Assembly: GCA_002747325.1 (NCBI GenBank)
Contig: PDOZ01000026.1
Coordinates: forward strand, 78,643 to 142,642
Reading direction: 5' to 3'
DNA length: 64,000 nucleotides
DNA from: Rhodobacterales bacterium
GTDB lineage: Bacteria > Pseudomonadota > Alphaproteobacteria > Rhodobacterales > Rhodobacteraceae
The translations under genes and the position numbers were made by a program. How positions within the stretch are numbered: the first letter of the stretch is position 1; each line of letters opens with the position of its first letter. Of this stretch, positions 9,779-19,047 are shown piece after piece. The notes beneath the pieces were generated by a model. That model searched no databases, was not told the DNA's origin, and saw only the letters and a list, made by a program, of their open reading frames with translations.

Positions 9779-11995
9779 CTACCCCTCCACCCGGCTCAGA
9801 TCCGCAACCGACAGGCAAATGTCGCGGATGCGCGCCAGAAGGTTCAGGCGGTTGCGGCGCACCACCTGATTGTCGGAATTGATCTGCACCGCCTCGAAGA
9901 AGGCATCAATCGGCGCGCGCAGGCTGGCCATCGCGGCCATGGCGGTGGCGAAATCTTCCGTTTCCAGCGCCGGGGCGATGCTGGCTTCCGCCGTATCCAG
10001 CGCCGCGAACAGCGCCTTTTCTTCCTCCGCTTCCGCGAATTTCAACTCCGCGCCGTAGCTGTATTCCACCCCGTCCGCCGCTTCCGCCTGCGACAGGATG
10101 TTGTTGGCACGTTTGAAGCCCTGAAGCAGGTTCTGGCCTTCCTCGGTATCCATCACCTCGCCCAGCGCGCGGGCACGATGCACCAGCAGCGTCAGGTCGT
10201 CATTCGCCCCCTCCATATGCAGACAGGCGTCGATCACGTCATGGCGCAGCCCCTCGCCTTTCAGATGCACTTTCAGGCGGTCGTGAAAGAAGGTCAGGAG
10301 ATCGTCGGACAGGTCCGGCACTCGTTTTTCCAGCGCCGCAAAGGCCTCGCTCGGGTCGGACAGACGCTCCGCCACGGTGCGGAAGGCCGCGCCAAACACA
10401 CCATGATCCGCAATTTCATCCAGCAGCGACCGGGCATCCGCATCGGGCAGCGCCGCGTTGGTTTCGCCCTCGATCCGCACCAGTTGCGCGTCGATATAGC
10501 GGTCAAGTTTCAGGTGCAGCCCATGTTCCAACACGATGCGGATCACCCCCAGCGCGGCACGGCGCAGGGCGAAGGGGTCTTTGGAGCCGGTGGGCTTTTC
10601 ATCAATGGCCCAAAAGCCGGTCAGCGTGTCGAGCTTATCGGCCAGCGCCACGGCGGCGGAAACCTTCTCCGAGGGCACGTCATCGGACGGGCCGAGGGGC
10701 TGGTAATGCTGCTCCGCCGCATTGGCGACCTCTGCCGGATGCCCGGCGGGACCGGCGTAATACCGACCCATAAGCCCTTGTAATTCCGGGAATTCATAGA
10801 CCATTTCCGAGGACAGATCGACCTTGGCCCAACGCGCTGCTTCCTCCGCCAGATCCGGCGCAACCCCCAGCGCCGGGGCCAGATCGCGCGCCAGCGCCGC
10901 GATGCGGGAAATCCGCGCCGCTTGCGTGCCGAGCTTGTTGTGGAAGGTGACGTTTTCCAGCGCCGCGATCCATTTCGCCCCGCCTGCTTCCGCCTCGCGA
11001 ATGTCGTTGAGCCAGAAGAATTGCGCATCCGCCAGCCGGGCGAACAGCACTTTTTGGTTGCCCGCAAGGATGGTCGCGCCGTTATCGGCGGTAGTGCGGT
11101 TGGCGACGGTGATGAATTTCTCGATCCGCCCCGTCGCCGGGTTCTTCACCGACAGGAACTTCTGATGCTCCTTCATCGAGGTCTGCAACACTTCCGGCGG
11201 CAGGCTCAGGAAGGTGTCCGCAATGTCGCCCATCAAGACCACCGGATATTCCACCAGCCCGGCAATCTCCGCCAAAAGCCCTTTATCTTCAACCACTTCC
11301 AGACCCACCGCTTCCGCCGCAGCGGTCGCATCCGTCCAGATTTTCTCCGCCCGTTCGCCCGCATCCAGCACGACAAACGCTTCCGCCAGCTTGGCGCGGT
11401 ATTTCGCGAAACCCGTTACCTCAAAAGCGTCCGGGGCCATGAAACGGTGGCCGCGCGTCGTTGCCCCGGCTTTGATGCCGTCGATCTCCAGCGGCAGCGC
11501 CCGCGTCCCCGCCGCATCCGACAGGATGGCGAGGATCGAGTGCAACGGGCGCACCCAGCGCAGGTTGCCCGCGCCCCAGCGCATGGATTTCGGCCACGGG
11601 AAACCGCGCACCGCCGCTTCGAGCGCCTCCGCCGCGATTTCCGCCGTGTCCCGACCCTGCTTTTCGATCACCGCGAAGTAAACCGCGCCCTTGGGCGTGT
11701 CGCGTTCCTCCAGCGCCTCGCGCGCCACGCCCGCACCGCGCAAAAACCCCTCGATCGCCTTCTCCGGCGCGCCCACTTTCGGCCCCTTGCGCTCCTCGCG
11801 CGTATCCGGCGACATGGGTGGCAGACCGGCAACCGACAGCACCAACCGGCGCGGGGTCGAATAGGCGTCGGCGCTGTCAAATTGCAGCCCAGCCTCGCCA
11901 AGCCCCTGACAAACAAGCTTTTTCAGATCTTCCGCCGCCCGCGCCTGCATACGCGCCGGGATTTCTTCGGAGAACAGTTCGATGAGAAGGTCCAT
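9779..11995 (-). CDS. glyS: Glycyl-tRNA synthetase beta subunit
   Basis: Tetrameric alpha2beta2 bacterial GlyRS, tRNA-binding and recognition subunit. It starts with the diagnostic block MDLLIELFSEEIPARM and shows FPWPKSMRW, VRPLHSILAIL, GHRFMAP, LVEYPVVLMGDI, LSLPPEVLQTSMKEHQKFLSV, ANRTTADNG, the HD-like region and a C-terminal anticodon-binding domain (FFEAVQINSDNQVVRRNRLNLLARI, cited here as two blocks: FFEAVQIN and RRNRLNLLARI). Length 738 residues is within the family range of about 690-760. It lies 48 bp downstream of glyQ on the same strand; the two subunits are needed in equal amounts and are presumably co-transcribed. Confidence 0.97.
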   Translation of the reverse strand: MDLLIELFSEEIPARMQARAAEDLKKLVCQGLGEAGLQFDSADAYSTPRRLVLSVAGLPPMSPDTREERKGPKVGAPEKAIEGFLRGAGVAREALEERDTPKGAVYFAVIEKQGRDTAEIAAEALEAAVRGFPWPKSMRWGAGNLRWVRPLHSILAILSDAAGTRALPLEIDGIKAGATTRGHRFMAPDAFEVTGFAKYRAKLAEAFVVLDAGERAEKIWTDATAAAEAVGLEVVEDKGLLAEIAGLVEYPVVLMGDIADTFLSLPPEVLQTSMKEHQKFLSVKNPATGRIEKFITVANRTTADNGATILAGNQKVLFARLADAQFFWLNDIREAEAGGAKWIAALENVTFHNKLGTQAARISRIAALARDLAPALGVAPDLAEEAARWAKVDLSSEMVYEFPELQGLMGRYYAGPAGHPAEVANAAEQHYQPLGPSDDVPSEKVSAAVALADKLDTLTGFWAIDEKPTGSKDPFALRRAALGVIRIVLEHGLHLKLDRYIDAQLVRIEGETNAALPDADARSLLDEIADHGVFGAAFRTVAERLSDPSEAFAALEKRVPDLSDDLLTFFHDRLKVHLKGEGLRHDVIDACLHMEGANDDLTLLVHRARALGEVMDTEEGQNLLQGFKRANNILSQAEAADGVEYSYGAELKFAEAEEEKALFAALDTAEASIAPALETEDFATAMAAMASLRAPIDAFFEAVQINSDNQVVRRNRLNLLARIRDICLSVADLSRVEG

Positions 11996-12043
11996 GGCTT
12001 AATCCTGCGGCTTAGTCCTGATAGGTTTCGGTTGCGATAGGTG

Positions 12044-12988
12044 TCATGAGTTGGCTTCCGGGGCATAGCCCCCCGCGCGGGTCTGCACGAAAGCGTCGGC
12101 GCACATTTTCGCCAGCGTTCGCACCCGGCCGATATAGGCTTGGCGCTCGGTGACGGAAATCACGCCGCGCGCGTCGAGCAGGTTGAAGAGGTGCGACGCC
12201 TTGATGCACTGATCATAGGCCGGATGCGCCATGACGATGCGCTTGCCGGTTTTCGGATCCACATGCTCCTGCGCCAGAATGGCCTGACATTCGCGCTCCG
12301 CATCCTCGAAATGCGAAAGCAGCGCGTCGGTATTGGCCACGTCGAAATTCCAGCGCGCATATTCCTCTTCCGTCTGCTTGAACACGTCGCCATAGGTCAG
12401 CGGGATCGGGGCGGAAGGATCGTTGAAGGGCATGTCCATGACGTGATCGACGCCTAAAACATACATGGCGAGGCGCTCCAACCCGTAGGTCAACTCGCCC
12501 GAAACCGGCTTGCAATCATGCCCGCCGACCTGTTGGAAATAGGTGAACTGGCTCACCTCCATCCCGTCGCACCAGACCTCCCAGCCCAACCCCCATGCGC
12601 CCAGCGTCGGGCTTTCCCAATCGTCCTCGACAAAGCGGATGTCGTGCAACTCCATGTCGATGCCGATGGCGGCGAGCGAGCCGAGATAGAGTTCCTGCAA
12701 ATCCGGCGGCGAGGGTTTGATCAGCACCTGATACTGGTAATAATGCTGCAAACGGTTGGGGTTTTCGCCGTAACGCCCGTCGGTCGGGCGGCGCGAGGGC
12801 TGCACATAGGCCGCGGCCCACGGGGTCGAGCCCAGAGCGCGCAGGGTGGTTGCGGGGTGGAAAGTGCCCGCGCCGACTTCCATGTCATAGGGCTGCAACA
12901 CCGCGCAGCCTTTCTCGGCCCAATAGGTCTGAAGCCGCAGGAGGATTTCCTGAAAGCTCTTCGGCTGGGTCTTGGTCGCGTCGCTCAT
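12044..12988 (-). CDS. glyQ: Glycyl-tRNA synthetase alpha subunit
   Basis: Catalytic class II subunit of GlyRS, 314 residues. Visible family blocks: [24 protein letters not shown], seen as [12 protein letters not shown] and [46 protein letters not shown] split as [23 protein letters not shown]; and [18 protein letters not shown] C-terminus ([15 protein letters not shown]). The start at 12988 gives the sequence MSDATKTQ and has GAGG 5 nt upstream; an in-frame ATG at 13027 lacks a ribosome site. A stretch of 176 bp with a good promoter for the opposite-strand gene separates it from the next CDS. Confidence 0.96.
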   Translation of the reverse strand: MSDATKTQPKSFQEILLRLQTYWAEKGCAVLQPYDMEVGAGTFHPATTLRALGSTPWAAAYVQPSRRPTDGRYGENPNRLQHYYQYQVLIKPSPPDLQELYLGSLAAIGIDMELHDIRFVEDDWESPTLGAWGLGWEVWCDGMEVSQFTYFQQVGGHDCKPVSGELTYGLERLAMYVLGVDHVMDMPFNDPSAPIPLTYGDVFKQTEEEYARWNFDVANTDALLSHFEDAERECQAILAQEHVDPKTGKRIVMAHPAYDQCIKASHLFNLLDARGVISVTERQAYIGRVRTLAKMCADAFVQTRAGGYAPEANS

Positions 12989-13094
12989 CGCTGCCTCACG
13001 GGGTTTGTCGCAAATTCTCCGCCTCAATAGGCATTCGGCCCCGCAGGGTCAATCGGGCGCGCCTTTATATAGCAGGGAATCTCGCCCGACAGGC

Positions 13095-13124
13095 TTGACG
13101 GGCCCCCCGCCCATCGTGCTAGCT
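13095..13124 (+). promoter_or_regulatory. Candidate sigma-70 promoter for the SPOR/pseudo-protease gene
   Basis: TTGACG (13095-13100) and CTAGCT (13119-13124) are separated by 18 bp of GC-rich spacer. This is the usual appearance of a housekeeping promoter in high-GC alphaproteobacteria. It ends 41 bp before the ATG of the downstream gene. Confidence 0.5.
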
Positions 13125-13165
13125 GCGCCAAATTCAACTTTGTTGCTCAAAAGACCGGAAAGCCC

Positions 13166-14995
13166 ATGAAACGTATCGTTTTTTTCTTCATCCTGACCAT
13201 GAGCCTGTTGGCCACCCTGCCCGCGCGCGCGCAACAGGTGTCTTACTGGATTCAGGTGGAAGCCAATAACACTCTGCGCGCAGCGGAAATTTCCGTGCGC
13301 CGCTATGCAGAGCGCATCGACAACGTGAAAGGCTTTCGGGTCAACCGCACCGGCTGGTATGCCGTGGCCATTGGCCCGTTCACCGAAACGCAGGCCTTGC
13401 AGCGCCTGAGCGAGTTGCGCGCGCAATTACCGGGCGATGCCTATGTTTCCGACAGCACGCTCTATTCGACGCAGTTCTGGCCGGTGGGCGACAATGCGCT
13501 GGCAGCGGCGCCTGTGACGGAAACCGCGCCGCAAGCCCCGGTGAATACGGCCCCGGCAGCCACCGAACCGGCCCCGGCGGAAACAACACCCGCGGCCGAA
13601 ACTGCCCCCGTTGAGAGCGCCCCCGCCGAACTACCGGACGAAACCAAGGCACAGGCGCGCGCCTCTGAGCGCAACCTTACGCGCGAGGAACGCAAAGCGC
13701 TGCAAATCGCCCTGCAATGGGGCGGGTTCTACACTTCCGGCATCGACGGCGCCTTTGGCCCCGGCACGCGCAACTCGATGGCACGCTGGCAGGAAGCCAG
13801 GGGCTACGAGCAGACCGGCATCCTGACCACCCGCCAACGCGCCGAGCTTCTGGCCGAATATCAGGCGGTTCTCGACACGATCGGCCTGACCCTGTTCAAC
13901 GATCCGGGCGCGGGTATCAACATCACCATCCCCGCCGCCATGGTCAGCTTCAACCGCTACGAAGCCCCCTTCGCCCATTACGAAGGCGATCAGGGCGTGC
14001 GCGTGGTGCTGATTTCGCAGGCGGGCGACAAGGCGACCCTGTTTGGCCTGTATGACATCCTGCAAAGCCTCGCCGTGGTGCCGAAAGACGGGCCGCGCCA
14101 GCGCCGGGAGCGTGATTTCACCATCGAAGGCGCCAACAGTGAGCTGATTTCCTACACCTACGCCAAGCTGACCGACGGCGCGGTCAAAGGCTTCATGCTG
14201 ATCTGGCCGCAGGGCGCACGGATCACGGCCGAAGATGGCAGCGAAAGCTATGAGGTTGACCGCCGCCGTGCCCTCGTCCTCGACGCCATGCGCCAGAGCT
14301 TCGCCCCGATCCCCGGCGCGGCCCTGCCCGACAATGCCGGGCTGGATCAGGCGGAACAGTCCATCGACCTCGTATCCGGGCTGAAAATCCGCAAGGCCGA
14401 ACGGGCGCGCTCCGGCTTCTTCGTCACCGAGCAAGGCGATGTGCTGACCACGCTGGAAGCGGTGCAGAATTGCGGCTCGGTCACGCTGGAAGACGCCTAT
14501 CCGGCCAACATCGTGGCGACTGATGAACAGCTCGGCCTCGCCCTCTTGCGCCCGCAAACCCCGCTGGCTCCGATGGCGATCGCGGAACTCCTGAACTTCG
14601 ATCCGCGCATCGGCTCGGAACTGGCCGTGGCGGGCTTCTCCTATGGCGGACGCCTGCCCTCGCCGACCCTGACCTTCGGCATGCTGGCCGAGACCCGTGG
14701 GCTGGCCGGGGAAACGCAGATTTCCCGCCTCAACGTGACGGTGCAGGACGGCGATGCGGGCGGTCCGGTTCTCGATCAGGGCGGCGCGGTCATCGGCATG
14801 TTGCTCGCCGCGCCGACCGAGGGCAAACTCTTGCCGCAGGGCGTCGGCCTGACCGCCAAGGGCACCGCGCTGGCCGAGTTCCTCGCCGCCAACGGTGTCA
14901 CCGCGACGATGACGCAAATTCAGGGTGCCCTGACGCCCTACGACCTGACCAACAACGCCGCCAACATGACGGTGCTGGTCTCATGCTGGAAATAA
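13166..14995 (+). CDS. Secreted SPOR / peptidoglycan-binding protein with inactive trypsin-like domain
   Basis: A 609-residue exported protein. A signal peptide (about 1-23, ending ARAQ) is followed by a SPOR-like domain (VSYWIQVEA to about residue 95), a Pro/Ala/Glu/Thr-rich linker, a PG_binding_1 domain (LTREERKALQIALQWGGFY, then DGAFGPGTRNSMARWQ) and, from about 395, a trypsin-like fold. In that fold the positions of the catalytic triad appear to be Glu431 (LTTLEAVQNC, where LTNAHVV is usual), Gly457 (LGLALLR in place of NDLALL) and Ala531 (GDAGGP in place of GDSGGP or GNSGGP), so it should not be an active serine protease. Two wall-binding modules suggest a periplasmic scaffold at the septum or cell wall. 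An rRNA-independent promoter lies upstream and a terminator shared with trkH downstream. Confidence 0.82.
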   Translation: MKRIVFFFILTMSLLATLPARAQQVSYWIQVEANNTLRAAEISVRRYAERIDNVKGFRVNRTGWYAVAIGPFTETQALQRLSELRAQLPGDAYVSDSTLYSTQFWPVGDNALAAAPVTETAPQAPVNTAPAATEPAPAETTPAAETAPVESAPAELPDETKAQARASERNLTREERKALQIALQWGGFYTSGIDGAFGPGTRNSMARWQEARGYEQTGILTTRQRAELLAEYQAVLDTIGLTLFNDPGAGINITIPAAMVSFNRYEAPFAHYEGDQGVRVVLISQAGDKATLFGLYDILQSLAVVPKDGPRQRRERDFTIEGANSELISYTYAKLTDGAVKGFMLIWPQGARITAEDGSESYEVDRRRALVLDAMRQSFAPIPGAALPDNAGLDQAEQSIDLVSGLKIRKAERARSGFFVTEQGDVLTTLEAVQNCGSVTLEDAYPANIVATDEQLGLALLRPQTPLAPMAIAELLNFDPRIGSELAVAGFSYGGRLPSPTLTFGMLAETRGLAGETQISRLNVTVQDGDAGGPVLDQGGAVIGMLLAAPTEGKLLPQGVGLTAKGTALAEFLAANGVTATMTQIQGALTPYDLTNNAANMTVLVSCWK

Positions 14996-15013
14996 CTTTC
15001 CGTAAACTCGCGA

Positions 15014-15041
15014 AAAGGCCGCCCCTCCGGGCGGTCTTTTT
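15014..15041. terminator. Terminator between convergent pseudo-protease gene and trkH
   Basis: AAAGGCCGCCC (15014-15024) pairs with GGGCGGTCTTT (15029-15039) with one wobble and a CTCC loop; a run of T follows on the + strand and a run of A precedes it, so it can serve both directions. Confidence 0.8.
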
Positions 15042-15049
15042 GTGCCCGT

Positions 15050-16498
15050 TCATCCCCGCCAGAAGCGCAGGGTAAATAGAACGTAAACCGACAACAGCTC
15101 CAGCCGCCCGATCAGCATGGCGGCGGTCAGAAGCCATTTCGCAGTGTCGTTGAGCGGCGCGAAATTGCCCGCCGGACCAATCGTATCGCCCAGCCCCGGC
15201 CCGATATTGGCCAGCGCCGTCGCCGCGCCCGAAACCGCCGTCACCGCATCCAGCCCGGTCAGGCCGAGCAACACCGACAGGATGCCGAGCGACACCACGA
15301 ACATGACGAAAAACGCCATCACCGAGGACAACACGTCCTGCCCCACGGGCCGGCCCGCATAGCGCGGGGTGAAAATGCCGTTGGGCGAATGGATCGCCTG
15401 CACCTGCGCCTTGATCGAGGCGAACAGAAGCTGGTAGCGGAAGATTTTCACCGAACAGGCGGTCGATCCCGCGCAGCCACCAACCAGCCCGAGAAAGAAA
15501 AACACCGCGACCGGGAAAGCGCCCCAGGTCTGGTAATCGACGCTGGCATAGCCGGTGCCGGAAATGATCGAAGTGACGTTGAACAGCCCTTCACGGAACC
15601 CATGTTCAAAATGGTCGCCATTGAAGGCCAGCCGATACAGGGTCATGGCCAGCGTCACCGCAAAAATCACCCCGAGATAGGCGCGCACCTGCGGGTCGGT
15701 GAAAAGCGGGCGGGCGGTGCCCTGAATCATCTGGATATAGCGCACGAAGGGCAGGCTACCGAGGATCATGAACACGGAGGCAACATATTCCGGCGCGCCC
15801 TGATAGGCGCCCATACTGGCATCATGGGTCGAAAACCCGCCGGTAGAAATCGTCGTCAGCGCATGGTTCACCGCCTCGAAAGGCGGCAGGCCGACCAGCA
15901 GATAAGCCACGACATTTACCAAAGTCAGGCCGAGGTAAATCCACGAAATCCGCCCCGCAATATCCACCGCGCGCGGCAGCACCTTGCCCATGGTGTCAAA
16001 GGCTTCCGAGCGGAAAATCTGCATCCCGCCAACGCGCAATTCGGGCAAAAACACCATCGCCACAACAATGATCCCGACGCCGCCAAACCATTGCAACATC
16101 GAGCGCCAAAGCAGTAACCCCTGCGGCAGGTCGTCCAGCCCGGATAGCACGGTCGAGCCGGTCGTGGTCAGCGCCGAAACCGCCTCGAACATGGCATCCA
16201 CCGGCCGCGCCTGTAACTCACCGAGATAAAGCGGCAGGGCGGCAAAAAGCGGCAGCGCGATCCAGATCAGCGTGGTCAGAAGGAAGGTTTGCTGCACCGA
16301 TAACCCCTCGCGGGTGGTCGACGCGGTGGCAATGGCGCCAAAGCCGCCCACCGCCATGGTAATGACCGACGATTGCAGGAAGATCAGCCAGTCCGGGCGC
16401 CCGAAATACAGATCAATCCCCATGGGCACCAGCATGGAAGCCCCGAGGGCGGCAAGCACCAGCCCGATGACGTAAACGATTGGCCGCGGATCATACAT
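15050..16498 (-). CDS. trkH: TrkH/TrkG-family potassium uptake protein
   Basis: Ion-conducting subunit of the Trk K+ transporter in the inner membrane, 482 residues. The four selectivity loops are recognisable: SALTTTGSTVLSG, TTISTGGFSTHD, SIISGTGYAS and TALANIGPGLGD, each with the conserved Gly. Eight or more transmembrane segments and CAGSTACSVKIFRYQLL support the family. The start at 16498 (MYDPRPIVYVIG) was preferred over a GTG at 16537. A TTGACA lies only about 30 nt upstream of this ATG, so the transcript may be nearly leaderless, and there is no clear Shine-Dalgarno. The cytoplasmic TrkA partner is not in the window. Confidence 0.93.
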   Translation of the reverse strand: MYDPRPIVYVIGLVLAALGASMLVPMGIDLYFGRPDWLIFLQSSVITMAVGGFGAIATASTTREGLSVQQTFLLTTLIWIALPLFAALPLYLGELQARPVDAMFEAVSALTTTGSTVLSGLDDLPQGLLLWRSMLQWFGGVGIIVVAMVFLPELRVGGMQIFRSEAFDTMGKVLPRAVDIAGRISWIYLGLTLVNVVAYLLVGLPPFEAVNHALTTISTGGFSTHDASMGAYQGAPEYVASVFMILGSLPFVRYIQMIQGTARPLFTDPQVRAYLGVIFAVTLAMTLYRLAFNGDHFEHGFREGLFNVTSIISGTGYASVDYQTWGAFPVAVFFFLGLVGGCAGSTACSVKIFRYQLLFASIKAQVQAIHSPNGIFTPRYAGRPVGQDVLSSVMAFFVMFVVSLGILSVLLGLTGLDAVTAVSGAATALANIGPGLGDTIGPAGNFAPLNDTAKWLLTAAMLIGRLELLSVYVLFTLRFWRG

Positions 16499-16549
16499 GC
16501 GAGAGGCTTGGCGCGCCGCGCGCGCGCTGTCAAGCACCCGCGCGCAGGG

Positions 16550-17605
16550 TTACTTATGCACGAGGCTGGTGAAGAGCTTCGGATCGAGACTCGCAGCCTC
16601 AAAAGTCGGCCCCTCGGTCAGCACCGAAATCGCGTCATGCGAATGCAGGCTCTCTTGGTGGCTGGCGATCACCCGGGAGTCCCCGACCTGCTCCAACTGG
16701 CGCAATTCGTCGCAAAACAGCCGCACCGCGTCTTCGACGAAAATCGGGTTGGCCGCGTTGAGTTCCGCAAAAGCCTGCTCGTCCTCGCGTTTGACCATGA
16801 CCTGCGTTTCCGTCGGCACCGCGCGGCGGCAGGCCTCAATCAGATCCTCGAACCAGAGCCGCCCCGCGCCCGGCTTCATCTCGACCGACACCCGCGCCAC
16901 CGAGCGCTGCGAATGCGGCGTCGCCAACTGCCCGCGCACCGCCCGCGCATGTTCCGCCAGTTCCAGCGAACAGGGGCAAGTCGAGGAATACACATAATCA
17001 AGATGCAGGAAGCGCCGCCGCACCCCCGCCGTTTCCAACACTTCGATGGAAATGTCGTAATATTGATAGCCACTCAGGCCGGAACGCAGGCTTTCAACCC
17101 GCATCGGGTAGGAAAAAGACAATTCCACCCGCGCGTCAAGGCTTTCCAGATCACGCTTGTAACGGTCCAGAACCGCCTCCACCACGCGCACCGAAAACAG
17201 CGCCTCCGCCTCGTCGTAAAACGAGCGCATGATGCGCGACATGTTGATGCCCTTCTTGCTGGCCTCAAGGTCGACCGTGCCGGTGACCCGCGTGTCCAAA
17301 GTGACCTCCCCGCCCGCGCGCCGCTCAAAACGGATCGGCAGACGGAAGCCAGCAATGCCGACATGCTGCAACGGCACATGCGCGCCCCGGATCAGCGCGG
17401 CCGGGCCGTTTTGCAAATCCGGCATCGAAGCGAGATAATCGGCGTCCGGGGTGAACTCTGCCGGGTAGTCACGGCGCAGGTCAACAATCCCGGCCAAATC
17501 CCCGGCAAGCCGCGCCTGCTCCTCCGGCGACGCCGCCTGCATCGCCGCACGCAACAGCGCCAGCGCCTCCTGCGCCCCGTCCATTTTGCCACTCATCTTG
17601 TTCAT
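16550..17605 (-). CDS. folE2: GTP cyclohydrolase FolE2
   Basis: Type IB GTP cyclohydrolase, making 7,8-dihydroneopterin triphosphate, the first step of folate (and queuosine) synthesis. The 351-residue length and blocks MPDLQN, VDLEASKKGINMSRIMRSF, YPMRVESLRSGLSGYQYYD, and the metal-site motif SSTCPCSLELAEH (Cys210, Cys212) followed by ATPHSQRS identify FolE2. The start at 17605 is supported by AGGAGG 8 nt upstream; the longer reading frame runs into metZ. FolE2 is known to work with metals other than zinc, and in some bacteria it is induced on zinc depletion, but I saw no Zur-like palindrome here. It supplies the pathway served by folB and folP 11 kb away. Confidence 0.96.
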   Translation of the reverse strand: MNKMSGKMDGAQEALALLRAAMQAASPEEQARLAGDLAGIVDLRRDYPAEFTPDADYLASMPDLQNGPAALIRGAHVPLQHVGIAGFRLPIRFERRAGGEVTLDTRVTGTVDLEASKKGINMSRIMRSFYDEAEALFSVRVVEAVLDRYKRDLESLDARVELSFSYPMRVESLRSGLSGYQYYDISIEVLETAGVRRRFLHLDYVYSSTCPCSLELAEHARAVRGQLATPHSQRSVARVSVEMKPGAGRLWFEDLIEACRRAVPTETQVMVKREDEQAFAELNAANPIFVEDAVRLFCDELRQLEQVGDSRVIASHQESLHSHDAISVLTEGPTFEAASLDPKLFTSLVHK

Positions 17606-17666
17606 GCCGGTCCCTCCTGCGCCCCCTTCATATAGGGTGCCCGCCGCCCAACGCCAAGTTCTGCGC

Positions 17667-18845
17667 TCAGACCGCCTCCAGCGCTGCGGTGAAATCGGCC
17701 AGCAAATCCTCAACCGCCTCCAGCCCGACCGACACCCGGACCAGCCCGCCCGAAATGCCCAAATGCGCCTTTTCCGCCTCAGGCAGTTTCTGATGCGTGG
17801 TGGTGGCGGGATGGGTCACAATGGATTTGGCATCGCCGAGATTGTTGGAAATCACCGGGATTTTCAGCGCGTTGAGAAACGCAAACGCCGCCGCCTTGCC
17901 CCCCGCCAGTTCCAGCGCAAACACCGTGCCGCCATGGGCAAATTGCTGCACGGCCAGATCATGCCCCGGATGGTCCTCGAGCCCCGGATAAATCACCCGC
18001 GCCAGCTTCGGATGCCCCGCAAGCGCCCCCGCCAAATGCTGCGCGTTGCGCGCCGCATGGCGAACCCGGAGGTCCAAAGTCTCCAACCCCTTGAGCATCA
18101 CCCAGGCATGAAACGGACTCATCGCCCCGCCGGTATGCTTCATGTACTCTTCCAGCGCGCCGCGGATAAATTCCCGCTTGCCGAGGATCACCCCGCCAAG
18201 ACACCGCCCCTGCCCGTCAATATGCTTGGTCGTCGAATACACCACCACATCGGCACCAAACTCAAACGCAGACCGGCCCACCGGCGTGGCAAATACACTG
18301 TCCACCACCACCTGCGCCCCGACCCGATGCGCCAACTCGGCAACGCGCGCCATATCAACCACTTCAAGGGTCGGGTTGGAAATGCTCTCAAAAAACACCA
18401 ACCGCGTATCCGCCCGAATCGCCGCCTCCCATTGCGCCAGATCGGTGCCATCGACCAACGTCACCTCAACCCCGAACCGTCCCAGAACCTCCTCCAGAAT
18501 GTAGAGGCAAGAGCCGAACAAAGCCCGCGCAGCCACAATATGATCGCCCGCCCGGCACAACGCCATCAACGCGCCATTAACCGCCGCCATGCCGGACGCG
18601 CAGGCAAACGCATCCTCCGCCCCCTCCAACAACGCCATCCGGTCCTCGAACATGCGCACCGTCGGGTTGCCGTAGCGCGCATAAATGAACGCATCGTCCC
18701 CCGCTTCGAGAAACCGCTCCTCCGCATGTTCCGCGCTGTCATAGACAAAGCCCTGCGTCAGAAAAACCGCCTCCGACACCTCGCCATACTGACTGCGGCG
18801 CGTACCCCCATGCACCGCCCGCGTCTGCGCTTTCCAATTCCGCAT
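17667..18845 (-). CDS. metZ: O-succinylhomoserine sulfhydrylase
   Basis: PLP enzyme of the Cys/Met metabolism family forming homocysteine from an activated homoserine and sulfide. The 392 residues show IYARYGNPTVRMFEDRMA, ASGMAAVNGALMAL, FESISNPTLEVVDM, and the PLP lysine in VVYSTTKHIDGQGR (Lys207). YARYGNPTV and KHIDGQGRCLGG are typical of MetZ rather than of cystathionine gamma-synthase (MetB), which is the main alternative. The start at 18845 has CGGAGG 6 nt upstream. It lies 61 bp upstream of folE2 on the same strand, so the two are probably co-transcribed; a palindromic repeat sits before it. Confidence 0.92.
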   Translation of the reverse strand: MRNWKAQTRAVHGGTRRSQYGEVSEAVFLTQGFVYDSAEHAEERFLEAGDDAFIYARYGNPTVRMFEDRMALLEGAEDAFACASGMAAVNGALMALCRAGDHIVAARALFGSCLYILEEVLGRFGVEVTLVDGTDLAQWEAAIRADTRLVFFESISNPTLEVVDMARVAELAHRVGAQVVVDSVFATPVGRSAFEFGADVVVYSTTKHIDGQGRCLGGVILGKREFIRGALEEYMKHTGGAMSPFHAWVMLKGLETLDLRVRHAARNAQHLAGALAGHPKLARVIYPGLEDHPGHDLAVQQFAHGGTVFALELAGGKAAAFAFLNALKIPVISNNLGDAKSIVTHPATTTHQKLPEAEKAHLGISGGLVRVSVGLEAVEDLLADFTAALEAV

Positions 18846-18923
18846 TGCCGCCTCCGAACCGCTCTCGATCACACACCCTGCCGCCTCCTTACCGCGCGCC
18901 GCACGGTCCGCAAAGCCGCATTT

Positions 18924-19021
18924 GAGTATTTATTCTAAGAAGAAGAACCAATCAGGAATAAATCACACACGCCTCAAGAACGGCAACGCCCCGCGCCCCC
19001 TTCTTCTTAGCACAAATACTC
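18924..19021. repeat. Palindromic repeat, GAGTATTT family, paired copy 2
   Basis: Left arm at 18924-18945 and right arm at 19000-19021 share GAGTATTT and CTAAGAAGAAG in inverted orientation; the 3-nt centre of each arm differs and does not pair. The arms enclose 54 bp. It fills the space between yciB (ends 19048) and metZ (starts 18845). Confidence 0.8.
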
Positions 19022-19047
19022 ACAACACGGGCGGGCGAGCCGGGTGC

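Noticed and set aside
12012..12209. Possible small gene between glyQ and glyS
   Set aside because: The frame lies mostly inside glyQ; only 48 bp are free between the two subunits.
16499..16537. Upstream GTG start for TrkH
   Set aside because: No ribosome site, and a TTGACA lies across this stretch, so it is more likely promoter than coding.
18846..19047. Zur-type operator upstream of metZ-folE2
   Set aside because: The only palindrome there belongs to the GAGTATTT repeat family; nothing like a Zur box was found.
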